A DNA stretch of 64,000 nt from MH13 sp040219355 (GCA_040219355.1 JAVJSN010000010.1:186001-250000); one strand, 5' to 3'. Positions 1 through 9,015 are shown, counted from the first letter of the stretch. Numbers and translations are program-made. The notes: a model not told the origin generated them from the letters alone.

Positions 1-1
1 G

Positions 2-1267
2 GCACTTGCCGAAACCTCCGGTGACATCAAAGACTTGTACGAGATCGGTGAGATACCGCCACTCGGCCATGTGCCTGCCAATATGTATGCCTGGGCGGTA
101 CGCCGCGAACGTCATGGTGAGCCAGAAGTCGCTATGCAGCAGGAAGTCGTGCCGGTCTGGGAGATTGGTGATGATGAAGTGTTGGTCTTCGTTATGGCAG
201 CGGGCGTCAATTACAACGCCATTTGGGCCGGCCTCGGTGAGCCGATTTCCCCATTTGACTTCATCAAGAACGATTATGTCGTCAACGGATCGGACGCCTC
301 AGGCATCGTCTGGGCCGTTGGTTCCAAGGTAAAGCGCTGGAAGGTTGGCGATGAGGTCGTCATCCACTGCAACCAGGATGATGGCGACGATGAAGAGTGC
401 AATGGCGGCGACCCCATGTTCTCGCCGAGCCAGCGCATCTGGGGCTACGAGACGATGGATGGCTCGTTCGCTCAGTTCACCCGGGTGCAAGCGCGCCAGC
501 TCATGACCCGGCCAAAACATCTAACCTGGGAAGAGGCCTCCTGCTACACGCTCACCCTCGCCACCGCCTACCGCATGCTTTACGGCCACCGCCCGCACGT
601 CCTGCGCCCTGGCGACAATGTGTTGGTTTGGGGTGCCTCAGGTGGTTTGGGTGTATTCGCCACACAGATTTGCGCTGCCGCTGGGGCTAACGCCATCGGT
701 GTGATCTCCGATGAAGACAAGCGCGACTTCGTTATGTCGCTGGGCGCCAAGGGTGTCTTAAACCGCAAAGACTTCAACTGCTGGGGTCAATTGCCCAAGG
801 TCGGCTCCGACGAGTACGACACGTGGTTTTCTGAAGTGCGCAAGTTCGGTAAAGCCATCTGGGACATCACCGGCAAGGGCGTGAACGTCGACTTCGTCTT
901 CGAGCATCCGGGCGAGAGCACCTTCCCGGTCTCCACATTCGTGTGCAAACGCGGCGGCATGATTGTGATTTGTGCTGGCACCACCGGCTTTAATCTCACC
1001 ATGGACGCCCGCTATGTCTGGATGCACCAGAAGCGCGTCCAGGGCAGCCACTTTGCCCATCTGAAACAGGCAGCCGCCGCCAACAAGCTGGTCATTGAAC
1101 GTAGGATCGACCCCTGCATGTCAGAGGTTTTTTCCTGGCGCGACATCCCCAAGGCACACACAAAAATGTACAAAAACCAGCACGCGCCGGGCAACATGGC
1201 CTGCCTGGTCGGCTCGCCAAAACCTGGCCTGCGCACCTTTGAGGATGTGCTCGACGCGGCGAGCTAA
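2..1267 (+). CDS. ccr: Crotonyl-CoA carboxylase/reductase, 5' end cut by window edge
   Basis: Catalyses NADPH-dependent reductive carboxylation of crotonyl-CoA to (2S)-ethylmalonyl-CoA, the key step of the ethylmalonyl-CoA pathway. It is a zinc-independent MDR-family enzyme of the cytoplasm. The frame is open to the left edge, and the residues before the TTG at 35 (ALAETSGDIKDLYEIGE) match the usual N-terminus of the family, so only a few codons are missing and the TTG is not the real start. Visible landmarks are NYNAIWAGLG in the active-site region, the nucleotide-binding loop WGASGGLGVFATQ (about nt 629-667), FEHPGE, and RVQGSHFAHLKQA near the CO2-binding histidine known in the family. The mcd gene lies 1.4 kb downstream on the same strand, which supports the pathway role. 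Confidence 0.95.
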   Translation, partial: ALAETSGDIKDLYEIGEIPPLGHVPANMYAWAVRRERHGEPEVAMQQEVVPVWEIGDDEVLVFVMAAGVNYNAIWAGLGEPISPFDFIKNDYVVNGSDASGIVWAVGSKVKRWKVGDEVVIHCNQDDGDDEECNGGDPMFSPSQRIWGYETMDGSFAQFTRVQARQLMTRPKHLTWEEASCYTLTLATAYRMLYGHRPHVLRPGDNVLVWGASGGLGVFATQICAAAGANAIGVISDEDKRDFVMSLGAKGVLNRKDFNCWGQLPKVGSDEYDTWFSEVRKFGKAIWDITGKGVNVDFVFEHPGESTFPVSTFVCKRGGMIVICAGTTGFNLTMDARYVWMHQKRVQGSHFAHLKQAAAANKLVIERRIDPCMSEVFSWRDIPKAHTKMYKNQHAPGNMACLVGSPKPGLRTFEDVLDAAS

Positions 1268-1274
1268 AAGCAGT

Positions 1275-1308
1275 GTCATCCCGGAAACGCAGAGCGTTAT
1301 CCGGGATC
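1275..1308. repeat. REP-like palindromic repeat, copy 1
   Basis: A 34-bp imperfect palindrome that begins GTCATCCCGG and ends ATCCGGGATC, directly after ccr. A near copy occurs at 58540-58573. Elements of this kind, with GTCATCCCGG/CCGGGATGAC arms, are common between genes in Alphaproteobacteria. It may act as a transcript-end stabiliser or weak terminator for ccr. Confidence 0.6.
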
Positions 1309-1328
1309 GCAACAGTCCAGTCGCTCGC

Positions 1329-1494
1329 AGATCCGGGGTCTCGCCGTGCTCGTCCGGGATAACACAATCTCGCCACCCGTCGACTGTTATCCCCGCCCTT
1401 GTGGCGGGAATCCATGTCAGTGAACGATCCCTCAAGGCCCGGGTTATCCAGCAAAACCTCAGGCATGGATCCCCCGGACAAGCCCGGGGATGAC
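1329..1494. repeat. Cluster of further REP-like palindromes
   Basis: Three more palindromic units follow the first copy: 1329-1363 (arms GATCCGGGG and TCCGGGATAAC), 1387-1420 (core CCCGCC-cttgt-GGCGGG) and 1465-1494 (core CCCCGG-acaag-CCCGGGG, ending in GGATGAC). With copy 1 they fill most of the 334-bp gap between ccr and the EamA gene. I see no gene in this gap. Confidence 0.55.
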
Positions 1495-1601
1495 GTCTTG
1501 AGATTGGGGCACTCTTTAGGACAAGGTGACCCAAAATGATGACACGGCATAGCGAACCGGCTAAGCCGCAGCGTCTTCATCGCCTTCCCTGAAAGCCTCC
1601 C

Positions 1602-2483
1602 ATGCTCCTGCGCCTTGCGCCCGTCCTGTTCGTGCTCATCTGGTCAACGGGTTGGATCACCGCGCGGGCCGCTGCGCCCCTGGCTGATCCGCTCACCTTC
1701 CTGTCCGCACGCTATGCGCTGGCGGCCTTAGCGCTCTTCCTCATCATGCTGGTTTTCAAGGTGAAACTGCCCGCCGACCGACGTCTTTGGGCACACGGCC
1801 TGGCGTCCGGTGTGCTTTTGCATGCGATCTATCTCGGCGGGGTTTGGTACGTCATCGATGAAGGACTCGCCACGCCGCTTTCCGGGCTGATCGCCGCGCT
1901 GCAACCGCTTCTGACGGCGGTTCTGGCCGTCACCTGGCTCGCTGAACATTTGACAAAAAAACAATGGCTTGGCCTGGCACTCGGCTTTGCCGGCTTGGTC
2001 GTCGCGCTCTCGCCGCGCCTGTTCACCTTGGAAGGCGAAGCCTTCACCGTCGCGACCTGGCTTATTGCCATCAATGTGGTCGCGATGGTTTCGGTAACCC
2101 TCGGCACGCTTTACCAGAAGCGGTTCCTGCAAGGCGGCGACCTGCGCGCCATTTCGTTTCTGCAATATGTCGGTGCAGCCGCAGCGACGCTTCCAGTAGC
2201 TTTTCTCATCGAAGACATGCACATCACCATCAACGGCCAGAGCATGCTTGTGTTGGCATGGTCCGTAGTCGGCTTGTCGCTAGCGGCAATTGGGCTATTC
2301 CTGCTTCTGATCCGCCATGGCGCGGTGTCACGGGCGGCCACGCTGATTTATCTGATCCCGCCGCTTGTCGCGATCGAAGCCTGGTTGATGTTTGGCGAAG
2401 ACCTGGCAGCGATCGCGATCCTCGGCATGGCGATCACGGTGTTCGGCGTCTATCTGGTCAACCAGAAGCCCAAATTCACTTAA
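1602..2483 (+). CDS. EamA/DMT-family transporter
   Basis: A 293-aa inner-membrane protein of about ten hydrophobic segments, arranged as two EamA repeats, which is the drug/metabolite transporter (DMT) layout. The N-terminus reads RLAPVLFVLIWSTGWITAR and leads straight into TM1. A second-repeat signature, TLIYLIPPLVAIEAWLMFGE, lies near residues 248-267. Members of this superfamily export amino acids, nucleobases or other small metabolites, and the substrate cannot be read from sequence. The gene stands alone between the REP cluster and mcd, with no strong Shine-Dalgarno sequence. It is one of three intact EamA genes in the window (others at 29706 and 54659). Confidence 0.85.
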   Translation: MLLRLAPVLFVLIWSTGWITARAAAPLADPLTFLSARYALAALALFLIMLVFKVKLPADRRLWAHGLASGVLLHAIYLGGVWYVIDEGLATPLSGLIAALQPLLTAVLAVTWLAEHLTKKQWLGLALGFAGLVVALSPRLFTLEGEAFTVATWLIAINVVAMVSVTLGTLYQKRFLQGGDLRAISFLQYVGAAAATLPVAFLIEDMHITINGQSMLVLAWSVVGLSLAAIGLFLLLIRHGAVSRAATLIYLIPPLVAIEAWLMFGEDLAAIAILGMAITVFGVYLVNQKPKFT

Positions 2484-2628
2484 GCTGGATTACGCAACCG
2501 CAGGAAGCGGCACCTGGGATCCAGGCCTAGCCGATCGGCGGGGTTGTTGCAGTGCAAACAGTTGATCATTTTGCAGCGCACAAATACGCTTATGCACCGC
2601 GATACGGACAAACGACGAGGACACCGTC

Positions 2629-4305
2629 ATGAGCCTGGCCGAAGATCTCTCCATCGACAATAGCAACAGCCTTGCCCTGGCTGCCGATTCCGTGGAGGCG
2701 GTGAATGCCGTATATGAGGCGGCCAAACAGTCCGTTTCAACGCTCACCATGGAAGGTGGCCGGGTCAAAGGCGCGCTGCTTGAGCGGCACCAACACGCGG
2801 CCCATGGCCTTGCGTGGCTTGCTACCTATCGCGAAGCTTTGCGCGAACTCCTCGCCTATGCGCAGCGACTGCAAGGCGAAGGTCTCTACGGGCACACCGA
2901 GGTTCTGATCGTTGAAATCGGCTTTGCCGAATATCTCGCTCAGATCGAAGGCGGCATCCCCATGAACCAGGGCGAAATCATTCGCTTGGCCGCCCTCGGC
3001 GTGGCGTCGGATGTGACACGCGCCTTTTCCGACAATCCTGCTGTCCGAGCACTGATCGCCTTGGGAACTGATCCGGCCAAACGGGCCGCACTGGTTGCCG
3101 CCATGATGGACGATGGCGGCGCGGCCACCGTCGGCGCCGATGGTCTCGATGAAACGATGGAAGCATTTCGCTCAGAGATGCGCCGCTTCGCCGCCGATGC
3201 CGTCGAGCCAAACGCCCATGAGTGGCATCTGGCCAACGATTACATCCCGATGGAGATCATCGAGCAGATGTCCGAGCTTGGCGTGTTCGGTCTGACGATT
3301 CCTGAGGAATATGGCGGTCTGGGTCTCGGTAAAGAGGCCATGTGCGTCGTCTCCGAGGAGCTTTCGCGCGCCTATATCGGCGTCGGCTCGCTGGGCACGC
3401 GTTCGGAGATCGCAGCCGAGCTCATCCTGTGCGGTGGCACCGATGCGCAGAAAGACAAGTGGCTGCCACAGATCGCCTCCGGCGAAATCCTGCCGACAGC
3501 GGTGTTCACTGAACCCAACACCGGGTCGGATCTGGCATCTTTGAAAACCCGTGCAACGCTGGACGGCGACACCTACACGATCACCGGCAACAAGACCTGG
3601 ATCACCCATCCGGTGCGCGCCGACATCATGACCGTTCTTGCCCGCACCAATCCCGATGAGCCGGGCTATAAAGGCCTGTCCATGTTCATCGCCGAAAAGC
3701 CGCGCGGCACAGACGAGGATCCCTTTCCCCATCCCAACATGTCGGGCGGCGAGATCGAAGTGCTCGGCTATCGTGGCATGAAGGAGTACGAGATCGCCTT
3801 TGACGGTTTCGAGGTACCCGCCGCCAACCTTCTCGGCGAGGAGGAAGGCAATGGCTTCAAGCAACTGATGGCAACTTTCGAGTCAGCGCGCATCCAAACG
3901 GCAGCCCGCGCTGTCGGTGTGGCGCAATCGGCGCTCGATCTTGGCCTGCGCTACGCCAAAGAGCGGGTGCAGTTCGGCAAGGCGCTGATCCACTTCCCGC
4001 GTGTGGCCGACAAGCTTGCTATGATGGCGGTGGAAACCATGATCGGCAGGGAGCTCACCTATTTCTCCGCTCGCGAGAAGGACCAAGGCCGTCGCTGCGA
4101 TGTCGAGGCCGGCATGGCCAAGCTTCTGTGTGCCCGTATCGCATGGGCGAACGCGGACAACGCCCTGCAAATCCACGGCGGCAACGGCTTTGCGCTGGAA
4201 TATGCCATCTCCCGCGTGCTCTGCGATGCCCGCATTCTCAACATCTTCGAAGGCGCCGCGGAGATCCAGGCACAAGTGATTGCAAAACGCCTCCTGGAGG
4301 CGTGA
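2629..4305 (+). CDS. mcd: (2S)-methylsuccinyl-CoA dehydrogenase (acyl-CoA dehydrogenase family)
   Basis: A 558-aa flavoprotein of the acyl-CoA dehydrogenase family. Ordinary family members have about 380-400 aa. This one carries an extra N-terminal helical region of about 165 residues, the hallmark of methylsuccinyl-CoA dehydrogenase. The core starts near residue 170 (DETMEAFRSEMRRFA) and includes IPEEYGGLGLG, the FAD/substrate segment TEPNTGSDLASLKT, and the C-terminal HGGNGF and FEGAAEIQAQVIAKRLLE. The reaction converts (2S)-methylsuccinyl-CoA to mesaconyl-CoA in the ethylmalonyl-CoA pathway, with electrons passed to ETF. The neighbourhood (ccr upstream; adenosyltransferase and etfBA downstream) agrees. 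A generic long-form acyl-CoA dehydrogenase is the less likely alternative. Confidence 0.85.
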   Translation: MSLAEDLSIDNSNSLALAADSVEAVNAVYEAAKQSVSTLTMEGGRVKGALLERHQHAAHGLAWLATYREALRELLAYAQRLQGEGLYGHTEVLIVEIGFAEYLAQIEGGIPMNQGEIIRLAALGVASDVTRAFSDNPAVRALIALGTDPAKRAALVAAMMDDGGAATVGADGLDETMEAFRSEMRRFAADAVEPNAHEWHLANDYIPMEIIEQMSELGVFGLTIPEEYGGLGLGKEAMCVVSEELSRAYIGVGSLGTRSEIAAELILCGGTDAQKDKWLPQIASGEILPTAVFTEPNTGSDLASLKTRATLDGDTYTITGNKTWITHPVRADIMTVLARTNPDEPGYKGLSMFIAEKPRGTDEDPFPHPNMSGGEIEVLGYRGMKEYEIAFDGFEVPAANLLGEEEGNGFKQLMATFESARIQTAARAVGVAQSALDLGLRYAKERVQFGKALIHFPRVADKLAMMAVETMIGRELTYFSAREKDQGRRCDVEAGMAKLLCARIAWANADNALQIHGGNGFALEYAISRVLCDARILNIFEGAAEIQAQVIAKRLLEA

Positions 4306-4514
4306 AGCCAATCGCGCCCACCAACACTTTGTTCGCCAAGCCTTCGCTGGAGGATCAAGTAAAACTCTTCTGGCTTTCCCAAAAGGTAACTATGGCCACA
4401 ACTTGAACCTGAACGATCAATCATGAATTAAACTGTCGCAAATTGGTTGTATTTAACACAATTGCAACTTGAAGTAGAGAAAACTGCAAGCCTTCACCAG
4501 AGAAGGTCGCTCGC

Positions 4515-4979
4515 ATGCCGCTCTACTCCATTATTTACGTCAGTCGCGCGCCAGAAGTGCGAGGGGAGCAGCGGCGTATGTTCCTCAGCAACTTGGTCAA
4601 GCAAGCTGATGCAAACAACATACAACACGGTGTGTCAGGATGTTTGATCCACGTTGATGACTACTTCATCCAAGTCATGGAGGGGCCACGCGGACCTTTG
4701 AGCGAAACCTTCAACCGGATCGCCCAAGATAATCGCCACCATGATGTGCATCTGGTCCATGTCGGCCCGCTGGTCACCCGACAATTCACCTCACCGTCGC
4801 TGGCCGCTTTCGATATTGCCAGCGAATCCAACCCAGTTTTTTTGAAGTATCGGGTGAGGCCAGAATTCTGCCCCTACCATATGGCGCCTCACGCGCTGAC
4901 CGATTTGATTGAACAGATCGCTTTGGTTTGCGCCAAACTCGATAGTACCAACCGGCGTGACAAATCGCTGGCTGCCTAA
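4515..4979 (+). CDS. BLUF-domain blue-light sensor, single domain
   Basis: A 154-aa protein whose first 95 residues form a BLUF (FAD-binding blue-light sensing) domain. Flavin-site residues are present: Tyr8 in SIIYVSRA, Asn35 in NNIQHGVSG, and Gln53 in YFIQVMEG; the Asn-Gln spacing of 18 equals that in AppA. No effector domain follows, only about 55 residues with helical character, so it probably signals by protein-protein contact. The 209 bp before the ATG are rather A/T-rich. The family controls photosynthesis genes, biofilm or motility in other bacteria. The target here is unknown; the nearest genes are an SDR and tspO. Confidence 0.9.
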   Translation: MPLYSIIYVSRAPEVRGEQRRMFLSNLVKQADANNIQHGVSGCLIHVDDYFIQVMEGPRGPLSETFNRIAQDNRHHDVHLVHVGPLVTRQFTSPSLAAFDIASESNPVFLKYRVRPEFCPYHMAPHALTDLIEQIALVCAKLDSTNRRDKSLAA

Positions 4980-5023
4980 CGAGTAAGCTAGCTTGGACCG
5001 CGTCAGCGCGCTAAGGCGAGCGC

Positions 5024-5902
5024 ATGACAAAGAAGACCGAGACACCCAAGTCGATCACACCCAGGTCGATCACGGGCAAGTCCATCCTCATCACCGGCAC
5101 TTCAACCGGCATCGGGCACCATGCGGCACACGCCCTCGCAGGACGCGGATGGACGGTGGTCGCGGCCGCCCGCAAAGCCGCTGATGTGGCCCGCCTGAAG
5201 GAAGAAGGGCTGCATGCGGTCCAACTCGACCATGCTGATGACGCAAGTATCGCCTCAGCTTTAGAACAAACCTTGCAGCTAACCGGTGGCAGGCTGGATG
5301 CCCTCTTCAACAACGGCGCCTATGGCCAAGTGGGTGCGTTAGAAGATGTCACCACAGAGCACTTGCGAGCTCAGTTCGAAGCCAATTTTTTCGGCCTGCA
5401 TACACTCACCCGCCAAGCACTGCCGGTTATGCGCGCGCAAGGTTTTGGCCGCATCGTGCAATGTTCCAGCGTTCTTGGCTTCATCGCCGCGCCCTATCGC
5501 GGGCCGTATGTTGCTTCAAAGTTTGCCCTAGAAGGCTACACCGACACACTGCGCGCAGAAGTGGCGCGCTTTGGCATCAAGGTTGTTTCTATCCAGCCTG
5601 GCCCCATCACAAGTGCATTCCGCGCCAACGCATTGGCCGTTTTTCAGCGCACAATTGATGCTGATGTGTCCGCCTATGCCGATGACTATGCGCTGCAATT
5701 GAAGCGCCTCCACGCGCGCGGCAAAGCCTCCTTTGAACTTGGACCAGAGGCTGTGACCAAGGTGCTTATCAAGGCCCTGGAAAGCCGCAGCCCCAAACCT
5801 GCCTACCGCGTTACGACTCCCACCCATCTGATGGCGCTCGTCAAGCGTATGCTACCTTCACGCGCTCAAGCGGCCATGCTGGCAAACGCCCGCGACAAAT
5901 GA
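5024..5902 (+). CDS. Short-chain dehydrogenase/reductase (SDR)
   Basis: A 292-aa classical SDR. The cofactor loop TGTSTGIG lies at about residues 25-32 after a short polar N-terminal lead. The NNGAYG motif, the catalytic Ser in CSSVLG and the YxxxK pair in YVASK are all present. The C-terminal part (HLMALVKRMLPSR) resembles the subgroup that acts on lipophilic alcohols or ketones, but the substrate is not predictable. A Shine-Dalgarno-like AAGGCGAG precedes the ATG. The gene lies 44 bp after the BLUF gene, so the two could be co-transcribed. Confidence 0.85.
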   Translation: MTKKTETPKSITPRSITGKSILITGTSTGIGHHAAHALAGRGWTVVAAARKAADVARLKEEGLHAVQLDHADDASIASALEQTLQLTGGRLDALFNNGAYGQVGALEDVTTEHLRAQFEANFFGLHTLTRQALPVMRAQGFGRIVQCSSVLGFIAAPYRGPYVASKFALEGYTDTLRAEVARFGIKVVSIQPGPITSAFRANALAVFQRTIDADVSAYADDYALQLKRLHARGKASFELGPEAVTKVLIKALESRSPKPAYRVTTPTHLMALVKRMLPSRAQAAMLANARDK

Positions 5903-5966
5903 GGCTGGCAACCTTTCGCGCGGGAACGCGTCGAACCGTGGTGTCAAAATTTGCAAAGGAACCCCC

Positions 5967-6479
5967 ATGACCACCGCACCTATGTTGGCTGCGCCCCTTG
6001 TTCCCGCCCATACCAAAAGTTGGCTCGTTCTGGCCATCTATGTGCTTGCCACGGCAGCCGCATCGGTTACCGGCAGTTTTGCCAGCAACCCAGATACCAG
6101 CGCCTGGTATCAAGCGCTCAACCAGCCACCCTTTCAACCACCGTCCTGGGCGTTTGGCGTGGTTTGGCCCATTCTGTATCTTTTGATGGCCTATGCCGGT
6201 TGGCGAGCTGACACAGCTTCCTCACAGACGAGCACATTTGCCCTACGCCTACGCTACGGCATCCAGCTGGCACTCAATGCTGCTTGGACCATCGCCTTCT
6301 TCGCCCTGCAATCGATCACCGGTGGCATCATCGTCATTCTGGCACTGCTGGTCGCGATCATCGCCTGGATGGCCACGGCCCGGCAGATTGATCGGCTCGC
6401 CTTTTGGCTGTTTGTCCCCTACGCCGCATGGGTGACATTTGCCACGCTGCTGAACGGATCGTATGTGCTGCTCAATTGA
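5967..6479 (+). CDS. tspO: TspO/MBR tryptophan-rich sensory protein
   Basis: A 170-aa protein with five membrane segments and the TspO/PBR signature: WYQALNQPPFQPPSWAFG, VVWPILYLLMAYAGW, ALNAAWT and the terminal LNGSYVLLN. Bacterial TspO binds tetrapyrroles and, in Rhodobacter, modulates photopigment genes in response to oxygen and light. Trp and Tyr content is high, as expected. A clear Shine-Dalgarno (AAAGGA) precedes the ATG. The N-terminus is about 15 residues longer than in many family members. Its position two genes after a BLUF light sensor, and before a cobalamin (tetrapyrrole) gene, is suggestive but not proof of a functional link. Confidence 0.93.
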   Translation: MTTAPMLAAPLVPAHTKSWLVLAIYVLATAAASVTGSFASNPDTSAWYQALNQPPFQPPSWAFGVVWPILYLLMAYAGWRADTASSQTSTFALRLRYGIQLALNAAWTIAFFALQSITGGIIVILALLVAIIAWMATARQIDRLAFWLFVPYAAWVTFATLLNGSYVLLN

Positions 6480-6548
6480 TGCGGCCACGACGTCACAGCG
6501 CTAACCGGCCATGTGACCCAGCGACGGCTTTGACCCGTAGGACATACC

Positions 6549-6743
6549 ATGAGCACCTTTCTTCAAATTCTGTCGTTTCTCGCACTCGGCGCTGTCGCGG
6601 TTGTGCTCTTTTTGGGCCTTGCCAACATGATGAGAGGCGGCAGTTCCAACCGCTCTCAGCAGCTCATGCGCTGGCGCGTGATCTTGCAGGGCATTGCCAT
6701 CGTCGTGGTGATGATTGTCGCCTGGCTCGCCAGCCGAACTTAG
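6549..6743 (+). CDS. HIG1-like twin-transmembrane small protein
   Basis: A 64-aa protein with two hydrophobic helices (about residues 5-24 and 44-61) joined by a short basic loop with NMMRGGSSNRSQQLMRWRV. This fits the HIG_1_N twin-transmembrane family, whose mitochondrial members assist respiratory complex assembly. In Alphaproteobacteria such genes often precede the PduO-type adenosyltransferase gene, as here (9-bp gap). AGGACATACC provides a ribosome-binding site before the ATG. The role in bacteria is not established. Confidence 0.75.
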   Translation: MSTFLQILSFLALGAVAVVLFLGLANMMRGGSSNRSQQLMRWRVILQGIAIVVVMIVAWLASRT

Positions 6744-6752
6744 GAAGTTTTC

Positions 6753-7340
6753 ATGGTCATTCTGACAAAAATCTATACCAAGACCGGCGATGATGGCACG
6801 ACAGGCCTTGGGTCTGGCGAACGGCGCAAAAAGTTTGATCTGCGGGTCGAAGCCTATGGCACGGTGGATGAAACCAATGCCGCGATCGGCATGGCGCGCC
6901 TGTCCACCGGCGCTGACGCAACACTTGCTGACCTCGATACGATGCTGATGCGCATCCAGAACGATCTGTTCGATCTTGGCGCCGATCTCTCCACTCCACC
7001 AACCGACGTAGACCTTGGCTACGAACCGCTGCGCGTGGTGGAAGCACAGGTCAACCGCCTAGAGGCTGAGATCGATCAGTTGAATGCTGACCTCTCCCCG
7101 CTCAATTCCTTTGTTCTGCCTGGTGGCACGCCAGCCGCCGCCGCCTTGCATGTGGCACGCACCGTTTCGCGCCGCGCTGAACGTCTGTCGGTCGAACTGG
7201 CCGAGCAGGAGCCGGGCATGGTCAGCACCCATGTGCGCAAATATCTCAATCGCCTGTCGGACTTTTTGTTCGTCGCCTCGCGCTGGACCAACAACAAGGG
7301 CGCAGCCGACGTCTTGTGGGTGCCAGGCAAAAACCGCTAA
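6753..7340 (+). CDS. Cob(I)yrinic acid a,c-diamide adenosyltransferase, PduO type
   Basis: A 195-aa trimeric ATP:corrinoid adenosyltransferase that makes adenosylcobalamin from cob(I)alamin. The ATP-binding N-terminal motif YTKTGDDGTTGLGSGER (about residues 8-24), VEAYGTVDETNAAIG and the C-terminal helix RRAERLSVELAE are conserved. The length is typical. The coenzyme is needed by ethylmalonyl-CoA mutase and methylmalonyl-CoA mutase, which ties this gene to the ccr/mcd pathway. AGGAAG spans the stop of the upstream HIG1-like gene and serves as Shine-Dalgarno, so the two genes are probably one operon. Confidence 0.92.
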   Translation: MVILTKIYTKTGDDGTTGLGSGERRKKFDLRVEAYGTVDETNAAIGMARLSTGADATLADLDTMLMRIQNDLFDLGADLSTPPTDVDLGYEPLRVVEAQVNRLEAEIDQLNADLSPLNSFVLPGGTPAAAALHVARTVSRRAERLSVELAEQEPGMVSTHVRKYLNRLSDFLFVASRWTNNKGAADVLWVPGKNR

Positions 7341-7388
7341 GAGGCAAAGTACGATTGCCGATACGGCAAGAAATCAGGGCCTCAGCGT

Positions 7389-8102
7389 ATGTTCTTGCCG
7401 TTCTTCGATTCCAATCCCAAAGAGCGGATCACCGTTCAGGCGGTCACGGTCGGCCTCATCGTTCTCAACGTGGCGATGTTTCTGGTCTTTCAGGGCGCTG
7501 TGGTCGATTATCCAGACTATCGCCTGGCATTGATCCCCGTGACCCTGTTTGCTGAACAGACTCGGCCCACCGATCTCATCTTCGTGCCCGAAGAACTGAC
7601 CCTGCTCAGCTACGCGTTCCTGCACGGTTCCTGGTTGCATTTGGCTGGCAACATGCTTTTTTTATGGGTCTTCGGCGACAACGTCGAAGATGCCATGGGC
7701 CATGTGAAATTTCTCATCTTCTTCATCCTGTGCGGCATCGCTGGTGGCCTTGCCTATGCGATTATGACACCGGATCCCTCCGCGCCGCTGGTGGGCGCAT
7801 CCGGCGCCACGTCCGGCGTGGTCGCCGCCTACCTGATGTTGCACCCGAAGGTGAAGGTCTGGGTGCTGGTGACGCTGCTGATCAAGTTTCCCTTCCAGCT
7901 TCCAGCCTGGATCGTGCTGGGCGCCTATGTGGTGTGGAACGTGATCATGGTGCTAGGCGATACCGCTGTTTCGCAAACAGCGTGGTGGGCGCATATTGGT
8001 GGTTTGGTGGCAGGTGCTGCTTTAACGCCGCTGTTCAAGCACCGCGATGTGAAACTGTTCGACCAAGATTTGCCGGCACCAGCCGCCCCCGACGAACGGT
8101 AA
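7389..8102 (+). CDS. Rhomboid-family intramembrane serine protease
   Basis: A 237-aa polytopic membrane protein of the rhomboid family. The catalytic dyad is visible: Ser138 in VGASGATSG and His202 in WWAHIGGLVAG. The oxyanion/loop residues HGSWLHLAGN (His79, His84, Asn88) are also present. Catalysis within the membrane plane is therefore likely intact. The substrate is unknown. The last 25 residues form a short Pro/Ala-rich cytoplasmic tail. It sits 48 bp after the adenosyltransferase gene on the same strand. Confidence 0.9.
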   Translation: MFLPFFDSNPKERITVQAVTVGLIVLNVAMFLVFQGAVVDYPDYRLALIPVTLFAEQTRPTDLIFVPEELTLLSYAFLHGSWLHLAGNMLFLWVFGDNVEDAMGHVKFLIFFILCGIAGGLAYAIMTPDPSAPLVGASGATSGVVAAYLMLHPKVKVWVLVTLLIKFPFQLPAWIVLGAYVVWNVIMVLGDTAVSQTAWWAHIGGLVAGAALTPLFKHRDVKLFDQDLPAPAAPDER

Positions 8103-8260
8103 TGTCGGGTGTGGCCAAGTGCCAACTTTGGGATCGTTGACAGCTTGGTGGCCCGGCCCTAGCTTGCCGCCAGCGTTTTGCTGCGATGCACAACCTGCCT
8201 TGAACCCAGGCCATGCGCGCACGCGCCACTACAGCCCAACCGCAAGAATAGGATGTTTGC

Positions 8261-9010
8261 GTGAAGATCTTGGTGCCGGTCAAACGGGTGGTCGACTACA
8301 ATGTCACCATCACCGTGAAGGAAGATGGGTCAGGGGTGAACCTTGCCAACGTGAAGATGTCGATGAACCCGTTCGACGAAATCGCGGTTGAAGAGGCGCT
8401 GCGGTTGAAAGAGGCCGGTAAGGCTGAAGAGATCATCGCTGTTTCCATCGGGCCGGAGAAAGCCCAGGAAACACTGCGCACTGCGCTGGCCATGGGTGCT
8501 GATCGGGCTATCCTGATCAAAACCGACGAGACCACAGAGCCATTGGCTGTTGCCAAAGCGCTCAAAGCGGTTGTTGGCGAAGAGAACCCAAATCTCGTCA
8601 TCATGGGCAAACAGGCCATTGATGATGATTGCAACCAAACCGGCCAGATGCTCGCCGCCCTTTTGGGTTGGGGACAGGGCACGTTTGCCTCCAAGGTTGA
8701 ACTCGATGGTGACAGCGTTGCCGTCACCCGTGAGGTTGATGGTGGGTTGGAAACAGTGAAGCTGTCTCTGCCTGCGATCATCACCACTGATCTGCGCCTC
8801 AACGAGCCACGTTATGCTTCGCTTCCCAATATCATGAAGGCCAAGAAAAAGCCGTTGGATATCAAAACGCCCGAAGAGATCGGTGTCGATTTCACGCCAC
8901 GCCTGGAAGTGATCTCCACCGTCGCACCTGCCAAACGTGAGGCCGGCGTGAAGGTCGCCAATGTCGGTGAGCTGGTGGAAAAACTCAAAGCCGAAGCTGG
9001 CGTTCTCTAG
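8261..9010 (+). CDS. etfB: Electron transfer flavoprotein beta subunit
   Basis: A 249-aa protein starting at GTG with AGGAT about 8 nt upstream. The N-terminus MKILVPVKRVVDYNV, the SMNPFDEIAVEEALRLKE segment and the family signature near residues 157-177 (LSLPAIITTDLRLNEPRY) identify EtfB. With EtfA it carries electrons from acyl-CoA dehydrogenases, here most likely Mcd, to ETF:ubiquinone oxidoreductase. The etfA gene starts 5-11 nt downstream. Confidence 0.96.
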   Translation: MKILVPVKRVVDYNVTITVKEDGSGVNLANVKMSMNPFDEIAVEEALRLKEAGKAEEIIAVSIGPEKAQETLRTALAMGADRAILIKTDETTEPLAVAKALKAVVGEENPNLVIMGKQAIDDDCNQTGQMLAALLGWGQGTFASKVELDGDSVAVTREVDGGLETVKLSLPAIITTDLRLNEPRYASLPNIMKAKKKPLDIKTPEEIGVDFTPRLEVISTVAPAKREAGVKVANVGELVEKLKAEAGVL

Positions 9011-9015
9011 GAGAC

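Noticed and set aside
1092..1580. Open frames across the ccr-EamA gap on both strands
   Set aside because: They are formed by the REP-like palindromes and have no conserved protein features.
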